The notes beneath the pieces are model-generated. The model was given only the letters and a program-made list of their open reading frames with translations, did not search any database and was not told where the DNA came from. A program made the position numbers and the translations under genes. Below, in pieces: positions 18,985-27,495 of a stretch of DNA of 64,000 nt; positions within the stretch are counted from its first letter, which is position 1, and each line of letters begins with the position of its first letter. The DNA comes from Synechococcus sp. PCC 6312 (GTDB lineage: Bacteria > Cyanobacteriota > Cyanobacteriia > Thermosynechococcales > Thermosynechococcaceae). The stretch is from positions 1,427,501-1,491,500 of the forward strand of contig NC_019680.1 of NCBI RefSeq assembly GCF_000316685.1. Reading direction: 5' to 3'.

Positions 18985-20352
18985 TTAAGCCACTAAGACA
19001 GGCATCACTGGCGTGTTGATTAGGGTTCCGGTCAAACTAAAGGGCCGGGTTGTCGTAATTTCTACGGAAACGAGTTGTCCCCGGAGAGTTTGTATATCCC
19101 CTGGTAAAAAGGTGAGACGATTGCCCCGCGTCCGGCCCATGACTTGGCTGGAATCTCGAGGGTTAACAGCCTCTACTAAAATTTCTTCAACACGCCCTAA
19201 ATAACGGGCCGAACGCTCGGCAGCCTGGCGACCCACTAAATCATTCAGTTGTTGCAAACGTTCATCTTTGATCGCTTCTGGAACTTGGTTTGACCAAAGG
19301 GCTGCTGGGGTTCCCGGCCGGGGAGAGTAGGCCGCCGTATTCAGTAAATCAAAGCCAATCATCTCAACTAACTCGAGGGTGCGCTCAAACTGGGCCGGGG
19401 TTTCCCCTGGAAAACCAACGATCACATCCGCACTCAGGGCAGCATCAGGGACATAACGGCGAATGGTTTCAATAATCCGCAGATATTTTTCCCGAGTGTA
19501 GCCCCGAGCCATCGCTTTGAGGATGTCGTTATCGCCCGATTGAAAGGGAATATGGAAATGCTCGCAGACCTTCGGGAGTTCGGCACAGGCCTGGATCAGA
19601 CGTTCGGTAAAGTAGCGGGGGTGGCTGGTGGCAAAGCGAATCCGTTCAATGCCCGGCACATCATGAATGGTGTAAAGCAAATCTGTGAGGGTATTTTGGC
19701 GGCGGCCTTCGGGGGAAATTCCGGGTAAATCCCGACCATAGGCATCAATGTTTTGCCCCAAGAGCGTAATTTCTTTGTACCCTTGGGCGGCTAACTCTTC
19801 AATTTCGGCTTTGATGGCCTGGGGCGTGCGGGATTGCTCAATGCCACGGGTTCCAGGGACAACACAGTAGGTACAGCGTTCATTACAGCCATAGATGACA
19901 TTGACCCAGGCCGTGACGGTGCTTTCTCGCCGCGGTTTTGTAATGTCTTCCATGATTTCCACGGGTTCGGTGGCCACAACTTGGAGACCACTTTCAACTT
20001 GGGCGAGTAATTCATCCAAGCGATTGGCATATTGCGGCCCCATGATGAGATCTAGCTCCGGCATTCGGCGTAAGAGGGCTTCTCCTTCCTGTTGGGCAAC
20101 ACAGCCGGCCACGACAAGCTTTAAGTTAGGGTTTTCTTGTTTCCGCTTGGCCTGGCGACCGAGATAACTATAAACCTTATGTTCGGCGTTGTCGCGAATG
20201 GAACAGGTATTGTAGAGAATTAAATCCGCTTGATTGGGATCCTCCACCCAGCCATAGCCCAGACCCTCTAAAATGCCTGCCATTCGCTCCGAGTCGGCCT
20301 TGTTCATCTGACAGCCAAAGGTAATGATGTGATAGCTAGATGATTCAGACAT
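18985..20352 (-). CDS. miaB: tRNA-2-methylthio-N6-dimethylallyladenosine synthase
   Basis: A radical-SAM methylthiotransferase modifying A37 in tRNAs that read UNN codons. The N-terminal UPF0004 domain has the three auxiliary-cluster cysteines ([13 protein letters not shown] with Cys14, [12 protein letters not shown] and [12 protein letters not shown]). The radical-SAM CxxxCxxC is in [13 protein letters not shown], and the C-terminal TRAM domain ends the 455 residues. All key cysteines are intact. It is monocistronic, with gaps on both sides. Confidence 0.96.
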   Translation of the reverse strand: MSESSSYHIITFGCQMNKADSERMAGILEGLGYGWVEDPNQADLILYNTCSIRDNAEHKVYSYLGRQAKRKQENPNLKLVVAGCVAQQEGEALLRRMPELDLIMGPQYANRLDELLAQVESGLQVVATEPVEIMEDITKPRRESTVTAWVNVIYGCNERCTYCVVPGTRGIEQSRTPQAIKAEIEELAAQGYKEITLLGQNIDAYGRDLPGISPEGRRQNTLTDLLYTIHDVPGIERIRFATSHPRYFTERLIQACAELPKVCEHFHIPFQSGDNDILKAMARGYTREKYLRIIETIRRYVPDAALSADVIVGFPGETPAQFERTLELVEMIGFDLLNTAAYSPRPGTPAALWSNQVPEAIKDERLQQLNDLVGRQAAERSARYLGRVEEILVEAVNPRDSSQVMGRTRGNRLTFLPGDIQTLRGQLVSVEITTTRPFSLTGTLINTPVMPVLVA

Positions 20353-20540
20353 AGGGTAACGTTACTTAGAACTCAAGACAGGAAGTCTCAGGGTCATGCA
20401 CTATTGACAACCCTCAGCAATCTTCATCATATCCTGCTGGCCTGGAGGATTATTGGCCGCTATAAGACGATATTCTTTACCAACTTAAGGGCCTGGTTTA
20501 GAAAAGTGGAATAGACTCAAATTCTAAAGGGAGTTTAGCT

Positions 20541-20687
20541 ATGTCAGCCCGTGATTTATTCCATGACACTGTTAAAAATGGTCTCAAAAATGATGGCTGG
20601 AAAGTCACCTACGATCTCTATGCCCTATCCACTGACGAGTTTGATCTGGCTATTGATCTAGGATCTGTCATCAATTGTAAGAGTTGA
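20541..20687 (+). pseudogene. xisH: Truncated xisH (fdxN-element excision controlling factor), 48 residues left
   Basis: A short frame beginning MSARDLFHDTVKNGLKNDGW matches the start of XisH, which with XisI is widespread in filamentous and some unicellular cyanobacteria (I recall MSARDxFHxxVKxAL as its opening). AAAGGGAG precedes the ATG. The family is ~130-140 residues; here homology ends near GSVINCKS, where the sequence switches to transposase remnants, so the gene was probably cut by an insertion. No XisI reading frame follows. Identification rests on memory of the family and needs a search. Confidence 0.65.
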
Positions 20688-20746
20688 CACAAAGGGGCAA
20701 AAGTGGGTCGGTGATCAGACGTGACTTGAGCCAGCTTACTCCTATA

Positions 20747-20913
20747 CGATGCTATGCCTTGAGAGATGACCAGTGGGCAAAAATAGAACTTCATTGACTG
20801 GGGTGACAGAGTCATGTCGGTCGAACTGCAACAGATAACCGTTTAATTGATCGAAGTAGTACTCTACCGATATCGGGCTGAAATTCCCTGGAGCAAGGCT
20901 CGACAAGGATGAG
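20747..20913 (+). mobile_element. Decayed IS5-type transposase fragment
   Basis: Translated fragments resemble the N-terminus of an IS5-like (insertion sequence) transposase: YALRDDQWAKIE (20753-20788), then HVGRTATDN (20813-20839) in the same frame but after a stop, then EVVLYRYRAEIPW (20853-20891) in a shifted frame. Stops and frameshift show it is dead. The C-terminal catalytic part is missing. It directly follows the broken xisH, consistent with an insertion followed by decay. Terminal inverted repeats were not identified. Confidence 0.6.
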
Positions 20914-20980
20914 GATCGAACGTATATAAGGTATGGGTATTAGTCACACCTACACCAATGATGAAGTTCCAACATAGAAC

Positions 20981-21012
20981 AATAAAAAATAAGGCTATCT
21001 ACATAGACAGCC
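20981..21012 (-). terminator. Rho-independent terminator of rpsN
   Basis: Read on the minus strand, a hairpin with stems GGCTGTCT and AGATAGCC (one mismatch, 4-nt loop) is followed by TTATTTTTTATT. It lies ~85 nt after the rpsN stop, which fits an intrinsic terminator for that gene. Confidence 0.75.
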
Positions 21013-21096
21013 CTTTTCAAATTGATTCGAAGCCTAGCTAAGGCTCTCATCACGCATCTTCAGATGAAAATAAGTTATTATCTGGCTGGTATGTAA

Positions 21097-21399
21097 TTAC
21101 CAACTAGATTTAACCAGGCCAGGTAACAACCCTTGGTGAGCCATATCCCGTAAGGCGTTCCGGCACAAGCCAAAATCCCGGAAATATCCCCGTGGCCGAC
21201 CGGTTAGCCAGCAGCGATTTCGTAAGCGAGTTTGGGCACCGTTGCGGGGGAGTTGTTGGAGTTGGCGATGGAGCGTGAGTTGCTCGTCTGGGTTTTCAGC
21301 GTAAGCAATTTGCTCTTTCAGTTCAGCACGTTTAGCAGCGTATTTTTCAACCAAGCGTTGCCGTTTTTTTTCCCGCTCGATCATGCTCTTTTTGGCCAT
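21097..21399 (-). CDS. rpsN: 30S ribosomal protein S14
   Basis: A ribosomal protein of the small-subunit head. The 100-residue, zinc-free (long, C-minus) form starts [20 protein letters not shown] and has the conserved C-terminal [35 protein letters not shown] with terminal SSW. As in many cyanobacteria it is encoded alone, outside the S10/spc ribosomal operons, with its own promoter and terminator. Confidence 0.98.
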   Translation of the reverse strand: MAKKSMIEREKKRQRLVEKYAAKRAELKEQIAYAENPDEQLTLHRQLQQLPRNGAQTRLRNRCWLTGRPRGYFRDFGLCRNALRDMAHQGLLPGLVKSSW

Positions 21400-21434
21400 G
21401 GAGTTTTGGGTCTTATTAAGAATGCAGCTTTACC

Positions 21435-21462
21435 ATTATAGCGAGAACGAGGGATAGGGCAA
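21435..21462 (-). promoter_or_regulatory. Sigma70-type promoter of rpsN
   Basis: On the minus strand TATAAT (21440-21435) is preceded after a 16-nt spacer by TTGCCC (21462-21457, 4 of 6 matches to TTGACA). The -10 box lies 35 nt upstream of the rpsN start codon. Confidence 0.65.
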
Positions 21463-21728
21463 TGACTGTGTAGAAAATCGTTCTTGGGGACAGGGTCATC
21501 TAATCTAAATGGAGAGAAGTCATGGCAGCTTGGGGACTGGAGTGAGTGCCACAACGCTACTAAACTTACCCAATCGTTGGATCCGGTAACATAATTTTTG
21601 GATAAAGGCAGAGGGGAAAACGAATAATGATCGGGCGGTTTGTATTCATTCCCCTTGATTTCCCAAGGCTGTTTGTTATCATTAGAGCCGACTCAGAAAA
21701 TTTTTGTTCTCCAGTTAGGAACTCTCTC
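21463..21728. other. Divergent intergenic region between rpsN and the DUF5132 gene
   Basis: Apart from the rpsN promoter at its left edge, it should carry the promoter of the plus-strand DUF5132 gene, but no consensus pair is obvious. No RNA gene or repeat was seen. Confidence 0.35.
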
Positions 21729-22037
21729 ATGGAATTTGAAGCACTCCTGTTGGGTATTGAGCCTTTGGCCGTTTTGGCGGTGGGCATTGGGGCCGCAGCG
21801 GTCGCTCCAGTGGTTGGGGCCGTGGATTCGATGACAGGACATTCTCTAACCGAATCAGCCCGGAATGCAGCCAAGCAAGGTTTAGTTTGGGCCTTTGAAA
21901 CCTATGAAAAAGCCCAGGCCAGCATGGCTGAAGCGAGTGAATCCTTTCAAGATTTAGTGGCTGAAGCTCGTTCAGAAATTATCACGACGAAAGCCGAAGC
22001 CGACCAGAGTGAACCGCGGGAGGTCACCATCAGCTAG
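21729..22037 (+). CDS. DUF5132-like small membrane-associated protein
   Basis: A 102-residue protein with an N-terminal hydrophobic, Ala/Gly/Val-rich segment (LAVLAVGIGAAAVAPVVGAV) and an acidic, Ala-rich helical tail. The layout resembles cyanobacterial DUF5132 proteins as I recall them. AGGA lies ~9 nt before the ATG at 21729. Function unknown. Its last 29 bases overlap the possible GTG start of the next gene, suggesting cotranscription with the RNA methyltransferase. Confidence 0.6.
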   Translation: MEFEALLLGIEPLAVLAVGIGAAAVAPVVGAVDSMTGHSLTESARNAAKQGLVWAFETYEKAQASMAEASESFQDLVAEARSEIITTKAEADQSEPREVTIS

Positions 22038-22959
22038 GTTGAAGTTGCAGAAAACCAAACAATCCCCCTCTGCCTTGCTAGAAAAGTTTAGTCGGAAGTT
22101 ATATCCTGATCCGGTACATCGGGAGAACTTTCTAACAGCCCTACTTACCCCCAAGCCCTATCCGCCAGCAATTCTCTGGTGCCAGCCGCGCCCTAATCCC
22201 TTCCCCTTTGATGTTGTTGCCCCTGTGGTTTGGCAACCGGACTGGGTTGATCGACTTGCTCTGGGGACAAAACCCGGCCAACATCATCTCCATCACCAAG
22301 GGGCCTATTACGTCCTAGATTTTTCTTCTGTGTTTGCTGCTGTTCCTCTCCAATCCCTGACCTTTCTCCAGCCTCCCAAGTTAGTCATTGATGTTTGTGC
22401 CGCTCCGGGGGGAAAGTCTATTTTGGCCTGGCGCAGTTTGCAACCCGACTTACTGGTGGCGAATGAGGTGATTGGGAAACGTTTGGGAATGCTCACCTCG
22501 AATCTGAAGCGCTGCCATGTGGCCTGTGGGAAAGTGACCCATTTAAATGTGGCCGGCCTGGTGGCGGAATATGGGCAGTTGGCTGATGTCGTGATTGTGG
22601 ATGCACCTTGTTCGGGACAATCTCTATTGGCAAAGGGAACCGATGTTTTGGGTTGTTTCCACCCCCGCACCATTAATCACAATGCCCAACGCCAGAAGAA
22701 GATTATTGCCACTGCGAGTCAGCTTGTCCGACCCGGGGGGTATTTGCTCTACAGCACCTGCACGTTTTCAACAGAGGAAAATGAAGGAGTCTTAGATTGG
22801 TTTGTCCAGCGGTTTCCGGCATTTCAATCCTTGGCGGTTCCTGCTCTTACCGACTACCAATCTCCTTGGGGGGCATCGCCGCAATTTAGGGGGTATCGTC
22901 TGAGTCCTGAACAGGGCCTAGGGGCTGGAGCTTTTACAAGTTTGTTGCAGCTTGCCTAA
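22009..22959 (+). CDS. RsmB/NOP-family RNA (cytosine-5) methyltransferase
   Basis: A class I SAM-dependent m5C RNA methyltransferase. The SAM site is VIDVCAAPGGKS, the motif IV cysteine is in DAPCSGQSLLAKG, and the motif VI nucleophile Cys is in STCTFSTEENEGV; all are intact. At 316 residues it lacks the long N-terminal NusB-like domain of RsmB. The target RNA is unknown. The start is ambiguous: GTG 22009 overlaps the upstream gene, while TTG 22039 lies right after that gene's stop. Confidence 0.88.
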   Translation: MNRGRSPSARLKLQKTKQSPSALLEKFSRKLYPDPVHRENFLTALLTPKPYPPAILWCQPRPNPFPFDVVAPVVWQPDWVDRLALGTKPGQHHLHHQGAYYVLDFSSVFAAVPLQSLTFLQPPKLVIDVCAAPGGKSILAWRSLQPDLLVANEVIGKRLGMLTSNLKRCHVACGKVTHLNVAGLVAEYGQLADVVIVDAPCSGQSLLAKGTDVLGCFHPRTINHNAQRQKKIIATASQLVRPGGYLLYSTCTFSTEENEGVLDWFVQRFPAFQSLAVPALTDYQSPWGASPQFRGYRLSPEQGLGAGAFTSLLQLA

Positions 22960-23051
22960 GGGACTATTCGGAGGGCCTGGGGAAATATCATGAAATTAGA
23001 AAAGATTAGGCCAATTTGCGGAAGTGTCTAGTAAAATAGGGAAGCTGAATT

Positions 23052-23123
23052 GCTGGTGTAGCTCAGGGGTAGAGCAGCTGATTTGTAATCAGCCGGTCGC
23101 AGGTTCAAATCCCGTCACCAGCT
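23052..23123 (+). tRNA. tRNA-Thr (anticodon UGU)
   Basis: A 72-nt cloverleaf with acceptor stem GCTGGTG/CACCAGC, D-arm GCTCAGGGGTAGAGC, anticodon stem GCTGA/TCAGC with loop TTTGTAA (anticodon TGT), and T-loop GGTTCAAATCC. No CCA is encoded. A dead integrase gene starts 145 bp downstream, suggesting this tRNA was an integration site. Confidence 0.95.
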
Positions 23124-23268
23124 TGAGATATGAAACTCTTGCAAAATAACGCTTTCGGGGTTTTCAACTAAATACCTTCTAACCTGCCAATAATCACTTT
23201 TACCATATTTTCCTAACGTCATTTGAGCATTTTTTAACATCTTTTGTCCTTCAAAATAGGGGTATGAC

Positions 23269-23939
23269 ATGGGCAAAGTCAGTATTTTTCAGGACAAAGG
23301 AAATTCAACCATGCCCCGATGGATGGTTTCGTTCAGCCACACAGGAAAAAGACATTGCCTAAGTTTGGGATTGCCTGATAATTCCGTTAATCGCACTTAT
23401 GCGGAAATGCTTTATCGAGATATTGAACTGTAAATACTCACAGGCAACCTTAAAGCATGGTTGGATGACTTCGAGAAAAGGAGAAATCATCCCGACCCAT
23501 CGGAAAATGAGACAAAACTATAGTAAAAGGATTTAAGAACGTTATGGAAAGAGTATGTGGCGTTCAAGAGTCAGATTGGCTCAGTCAGTACCATGGCCTG
23601 TCAATATGCTTTCTATTCACGGTTGTGCATTGAGGAAAAGTGGGATGTTAAAACAGAAGATATAGATATTATTCTAATTTTATATATTTATATCAGAGCG
23701 CACCTATTAGCGGCTTACTCAAGGCGATTTAATGATTACCTTAATTTATCTGATGAGTTCAAAAAGCCATTGAAAACTTGTTAGACGAGCTTCACTCTCT
23801 AGTTCGGTGGCCAGAAATTGTAACCTTTGAAGAACTTAATGCTTCTAACCCTTGGGAGGATGAGAGAATAATGAAAAGCTTGTCATTTTGGAATTTTTTT
23901 ATTAAAAATCCTGGAATGGTATTTTTCACTGAAACTTAG
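23269..23939 (+). pseudogene. Decayed tyrosine-type integrase
   Basis: One frame starting MGKVSIFQDKGNSTMPRW, then TGKRHCLSLGLPDNSVNR, resembles the arm-binding start of cyanobacterial phage-type integrases (typically GKRYxLxLGLPDTxVNR). It is broken by in-frame stops at 23431 and 23521/23524. It continues in frame as LWKEYVAFKSQIGSVSTMA, similar to the core-binding domain start, to a stop at 23784. A further open stretch in another frame runs to 23939. The catalytic Arg-His-Arg-Tyr domain is not recognisable. Location beside tRNA-Thr supports a relic of an integrated element. Confidence 0.6.
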
Positions 23940-23969
23940 AGCTTTTGACAACACCGAAAGGAAGGGCTG

Positions 23970-25259
23970 TTACAGCAACGCGGCTAAAGCTTGGTTAATG
24001 GCGGCTAGGGCCTGATCAATTTCTTCAGATGAAACAATCAACGGCGGGACAAACCGGACAACTTTCGGGCCAGCGGGAACCAGTAACAATCCTTCAGCAA
24101 TGGCAGCTTTGACAATGTCAGGGGCCGTAATCGGTGAGTCTGCCTCAATTTCCAGGCCATTGATCAATCCCCAACCCCGCACTTCTTTCACCAGGCCAGC
24201 ATACTGATTGGGAATTTCTTTTAAGCCAGCACGCAACTGTTCCCCGCGGGCCTGGGCATTTTTCAGCAAGTGATCCCGTTCAATGGTTTGACACACGGTT
24301 AACGCCGCGGCACAGGCCAAGGGATTACCGCCAAACGTACTCGCATGATCACCGGGTTGAAACACATCACAGAAGGATTTACAGAGCATGGCCCCAATGG
24401 GAACTCCTCCCGCCAGGCCCTTGGCCGAGGTAAACACATCCGGTTCAACGCCAAGAGTTTGATGACCCCAAAGATTGCCGGTGCGGCCCATGCCAACTTG
24501 GACTTCATCAAAAATCAGGAGAATACCTTTTTCGTCGCAAATCTGGCGCACCCGTTGGAAATAAGGTAAATCTCCCGGACGAACTCCCCCTTCTCCTTGC
24601 AATGGCTCCAAAAGAATCGCGGCAACTTGGCGTTCATCCTTGTCTAATTCAGCAATCTTGGTTTCTAGGGCTTCAATGTCGTTGTAATCCACATAGGCAA
24701 AGCCAGGCACGAGGGGATCAAAGTTTTTCTGATATTTGGGTTGGCCGGTGGCGGTGATGGTAGCTAAAGTCCGACCGTGGAAGCTGGCCTGGGCCGTAAT
24801 GATTACGGGATTGGCAATGTTCAAAACCGTATGGGCATATTTCCGGGCCAGTTTAATCGCCCCTTCATTGGCTTCGGCCCCAGAATTACAGAAAAACACC
24901 CGGTCGGCACAGGAATGATTCACCAGCCAGGTGGCCAAGTCGCCCTGTTGGGGAATGTAATACAGATTAGAAACATGGTGCAGGGTTTGGATTTGCTCCG
25001 TGACGGTTTTGACGAGGGCGGGATGGGCATGGCCAAGGGTACAGGTGGCAATTCCGGCGACAAAATCTAAATACGCTTTACCCTGATCATCCCAAACGGT
25101 GCAGCCAGAGCCTTTGACTAAGGTGAGCGGAAACCGGGCATAGGTGTTCATCACATCCCGATCAAAGTCGCTGCGATTGTAGGGGGCATCAAGGACTGGG
25201 GTTTGGGGATGAGTTACTGACAAGTCAGAAAGAACAGTAATTGGACTCACGGGACGCAA
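23970..25259 (-). CDS. argD: Acetylornithine aminotransferase
   Basis: A PLP-dependent class III aminotransferase of arginine synthesis converting N-acetylglutamate semialdehyde to N-acetylornithine. It shows FVAGIATCTLGHAHP, the cofactor segment NSGAEANEGAIKLARKY, IFDEVQVGMGRTG and the PLP lysine in TSAKGLAGG. At 429 residues it has a ~25-residue N-terminal extension over the usual core. It is divergent from the LpxB-like gene. Confidence 0.94.
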   Translation of the reverse strand: MRPVSPITVLSDLSVTHPQTPVLDAPYNRSDFDRDVMNTYARFPLTLVKGSGCTVWDDQGKAYLDFVAGIATCTLGHAHPALVKTVTEQIQTLHHVSNLYYIPQQGDLATWLVNHSCADRVFFCNSGAEANEGAIKLARKYAHTVLNIANPVIITAQASFHGRTLATITATGQPKYQKNFDPLVPGFAYVDYNDIEALETKIAELDKDERQVAAILLEPLQGEGGVRPGDLPYFQRVRQICDEKGILLIFDEVQVGMGRTGNLWGHQTLGVEPDVFTSAKGLAGGVPIGAMLCKSFCDVFQPGDHASTFGGNPLACAAALTVCQTIERDHLLKNAQARGEQLRAGLKEIPNQYAGLVKEVRGWGLINGLEIEADSPITAPDIVKAAIAEGLLLVPAGPKVVRFVPPLIVSSEEIDQALAAINQALAALL

Positions 25260-25363
25260 CCTTTGGTTAATCAGCGGGTGATGGAAAAAGTGATTAAAGT
25301 TATTAAACCGGAATTTGTCCTAATCTAGCGCAGGGAACGAACTAAAGATCGGACAAGTTAGCA

Positions 25364-25374
25364 GTAACCGTTAC
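25364..25374. promoter_or_regulatory. Short imperfect palindrome between divergent genes
   Basis: GTAACCGTTAC, symmetric except for its central base, sits between the argD and LpxB-like start codons and is a candidate operator. Its half spacing does not fit the NtcA consensus GTA-N8-TAC. It may be chance. Confidence 0.2.
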
Positions 25375-25431
25375 CATTGTAGAGCGAACTTTTTTAGTCA
25401 GAACTTAGTTTTGAGGCTTCTCTAAGGTTTG

Positions 25432-26829
25432 ATGATGCCCATGTCAACACCCCTTGATATTTTGATTCTCTCGAATGGGCCGGGGGAGTTGGCCACGTGG
25501 GTTTATCCGGTGGTGCAGGCCCTCCGAGAGCGATTGGGGCAAGACACAACCCAGGTGCGAATTTCCCTGGTGCTTTCACCCTGTCCCCATGCCAGTGGCC
25601 AAGAAGCGGTTGCGGGGGCGAAGATTTCGGGGATAGATCGGGTTCAAGGGGGTGCTCATTTTTGGCCATTCTTAATTTGGGGCCGAACTCAAGAAAATTG
25701 GGATTGGCGACCGCGGGGCCTGGTGTTATTTTTGGGCGGCGATCAGTTTTTTACGGTTGTCTTAGCAAAGCGGCTCGGCTATCGCAGTTTGATTTATGCG
25801 GAATGGGAAGCCCGATGGTTAGCCCAGATTGATCAATTTGCCGCCCGGCGGTCTATCCCTGTCACCAAGGCCTATGAAGATAAAATTTCCGTAGTTGGTG
25901 ATTTGATGACCGAGAGCCAGGCCCTGTTAACTCCCACCACTCAGGCACAGATTGAGGAATTATTAAACCTCAGCCCAACCACGCCCTTAATTGGATTATT
26001 ACCAGGTTCTAAGCCGATTAAGTTGCATCTGGGTGTGCCTTTCATGGTGACAATTGCGGCCCATCTCCAGCAACTCCAACCCCAGGCCCGGTTTGTGATT
26101 CCTGTGGCCCCAACCCTAAACCTACAAACCTTGGCCAACTACGCCAACCCCACTACTAATCCAGATTTTCATCTGATTGATGGAATTGCCGCTCAACTAT
26201 TGGAACCGGAGCAAGGCTTACCCTACTTAGAAACCACCACCGGAACCAAAATCTATCTCTGGCAAAAGCTTCCTAACTATGATCTCCTCAGTCGCTGTCA
26301 ACTTTGCTTAACGACGGTGGGGGCCAACACGGCGGAATTGGGGGCCTTGGCGGTGCCGATGATGGTTTTATTACCCCAAGAACAACTCCAACTCAAGCAG
26401 GGGATCGTTGCCGATGGCCTGGGTGGATTGATGATTGGCCTGCCTGGACTTCAGCGATGGGGGTCGGTCTTGATGTTTTGGTTAATGGTCTTACAGGGAT
26501 TAACCAGGGCCCAGGCCTGGCGGTTACTCACCCAAAAACCATTGGATTGGACATTGATTAAGCAGGGATTAGGCTTGCGGGCCTGGCCGAATATTTGGGC
26601 GAACCAGGAAATTGTGCCAGAATTAGTGGGCCCCCTCGATCCCCTCGGCCTGGCTGAACAAATTGCCGGCCTCTTAAGCCAACCCCAGACCCTTATGGAA
26701 ATGCGTCAACACCTCCAACGGATTCGGGGTGAGGCCGGAGCCGCGGCTAAGATTGCGAATCTGGCGGCCCAACTGCTGGACTCTGCGCCAATCCTGTCTG
26801 CCCCATTGCCACCCCTGTCATCGTCCTAA
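25432..26829 (+). CDS. Lipid-A-disaccharide-synthase-related glycosyltransferase-like protein
   Basis: A cyanobacterial LpxB-like protein (COG4370 / TIGR03492 type, as I recall). It opens LDILILSNGPGELATWVYPVV, with LIYAEWEARW and the central GLLPGSKPIKLHLGVPFM, the nucleotide-sugar-binding-like segment. A hydrophobic segment (VLMFWLMVLQ) lies near residue 345. Several ATGs (25432, 25435, 25441) are possible starts after TAAGG. True lipid A disaccharide synthase is a separate protein in these bacteria, so the substrate here is unknown. The stop overlaps the next start as TAATG. Confidence 0.82.
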   Translation: MMPMSTPLDILILSNGPGELATWVYPVVQALRERLGQDTTQVRISLVLSPCPHASGQEAVAGAKISGIDRVQGGAHFWPFLIWGRTQENWDWRPRGLVLFLGGDQFFTVVLAKRLGYRSLIYAEWEARWLAQIDQFAARRSIPVTKAYEDKISVVGDLMTESQALLTPTTQAQIEELLNLSPTTPLIGLLPGSKPIKLHLGVPFMVTIAAHLQQLQPQARFVIPVAPTLNLQTLANYANPTTNPDFHLIDGIAAQLLEPEQGLPYLETTTGTKIYLWQKLPNYDLLSRCQLCLTTVGANTAELGALAVPMMVLLPQEQLQLKQGIVADGLGGLMIGLPGLQRWGSVLMFWLMVLQGLTRAQAWRLLTQKPLDWTLIKQGLGLRAWPNIWANQEIVPELVGPLDPLGLAEQIAGLLSQPQTLMEMRQHLQRIRGEAGAAAKIANLAAQLLDSAPILSAPLPPLSSS

Positions 26830-27413
26830 TGGAACCTGTTAGCCCACAGCCGGAGCTTGAACCCCTCAGTCGCACCCAGATTTTAGTTGCGATGGGTTTG
26901 ACGGCAATTCTTTGGCTGATTCTATCTAAAGCTCTTTTACAAACTCCTTTTGCAGGTGGTCTGCTCCCCCTCATTTGGCAACCCCAGGCCCTCATGGTTG
27001 GGACGTTAATTGCAACGGGAATTGTCTTGGCTAGCAGTTTGCTCTATCAATTTTGGCCCACCTATCGAGCGGCGGCAGATTTCTACTTGGAGTTGGTGAT
27101 TCGTCCCCTCGTCTGGGCTGATGTCTTTTGGTTAGGGCTACTTCCGGGCCTGAGTGAAGAACTACTCTTTCGCGGTGTGTTGCTGCCAACCCTGGGCCTG
27201 GATTGGTATGGGATTATTGGCTCGGCAATTTGCTTTGGCATCCTTCATATGGGGGGTAAACAGCAATGGCCCTACGCGATTTGGGCCACGATGGTTGGGG
27301 GGATTTTGGGGTATAGTGCCGTGGCCAGTGGGAATCTTCTCGTTCCGGTTCTGGCTCATACTCTCACCAACTGGGCTGCCGGAGTGATGTGGAAATTAAA
27401 ACATCAACCATAA
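26829..27413 (+). CDS. CPBP family intramembrane glutamic endopeptidase
   Basis: A 194-residue polytopic membrane protein with the CAAX-protease/Abi signature: EE-x3-R in GLSEELLFRGVLLP, a conserved His in ILHMGG and the HxxxN in LAHTLTNW. The family includes prenyl-protein proteases and bacteriocin-immunity proteins. It is translationally coupled (TAATG) to the LpxB-like gene, so a shared envelope role is possible. Confidence 0.9.
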   Translation: MEPVSPQPELEPLSRTQILVAMGLTAILWLILSKALLQTPFAGGLLPLIWQPQALMVGTLIATGIVLASSLLYQFWPTYRAAADFYLELVIRPLVWADVFWLGLLPGLSEELLFRGVLLPTLGLDWYGIIGSAICFGILHMGGKQQWPYAIWATMVGGILGYSAVASGNLLVPVLAHTLTNWAAGVMWKLKHQP

Positions 27414-27495
27414 AAACTAGCGAAAGAACATTAGAGCCATTATCCCTGGCCTGGTATGCTAAAACAGTTTGAATTGGGTAACATCAGGGGCTACC

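Larger units (their letters stand above)
20688..21096. other. Scar between xisH remnant and rpsN
   Basis: It holds the transposase fragments noted above, about 70 bp of unassigned AT-rich sequence, and the rpsN terminator at 20981-21012. No intact gene is present. Confidence 0.6.

Noticed and set aside
25364-25374. NtcA binding site between argD and the LpxB-like gene
   Set aside because: GTAACCGTTAC has only 5 bases between GTA and TAC, not the required 8.
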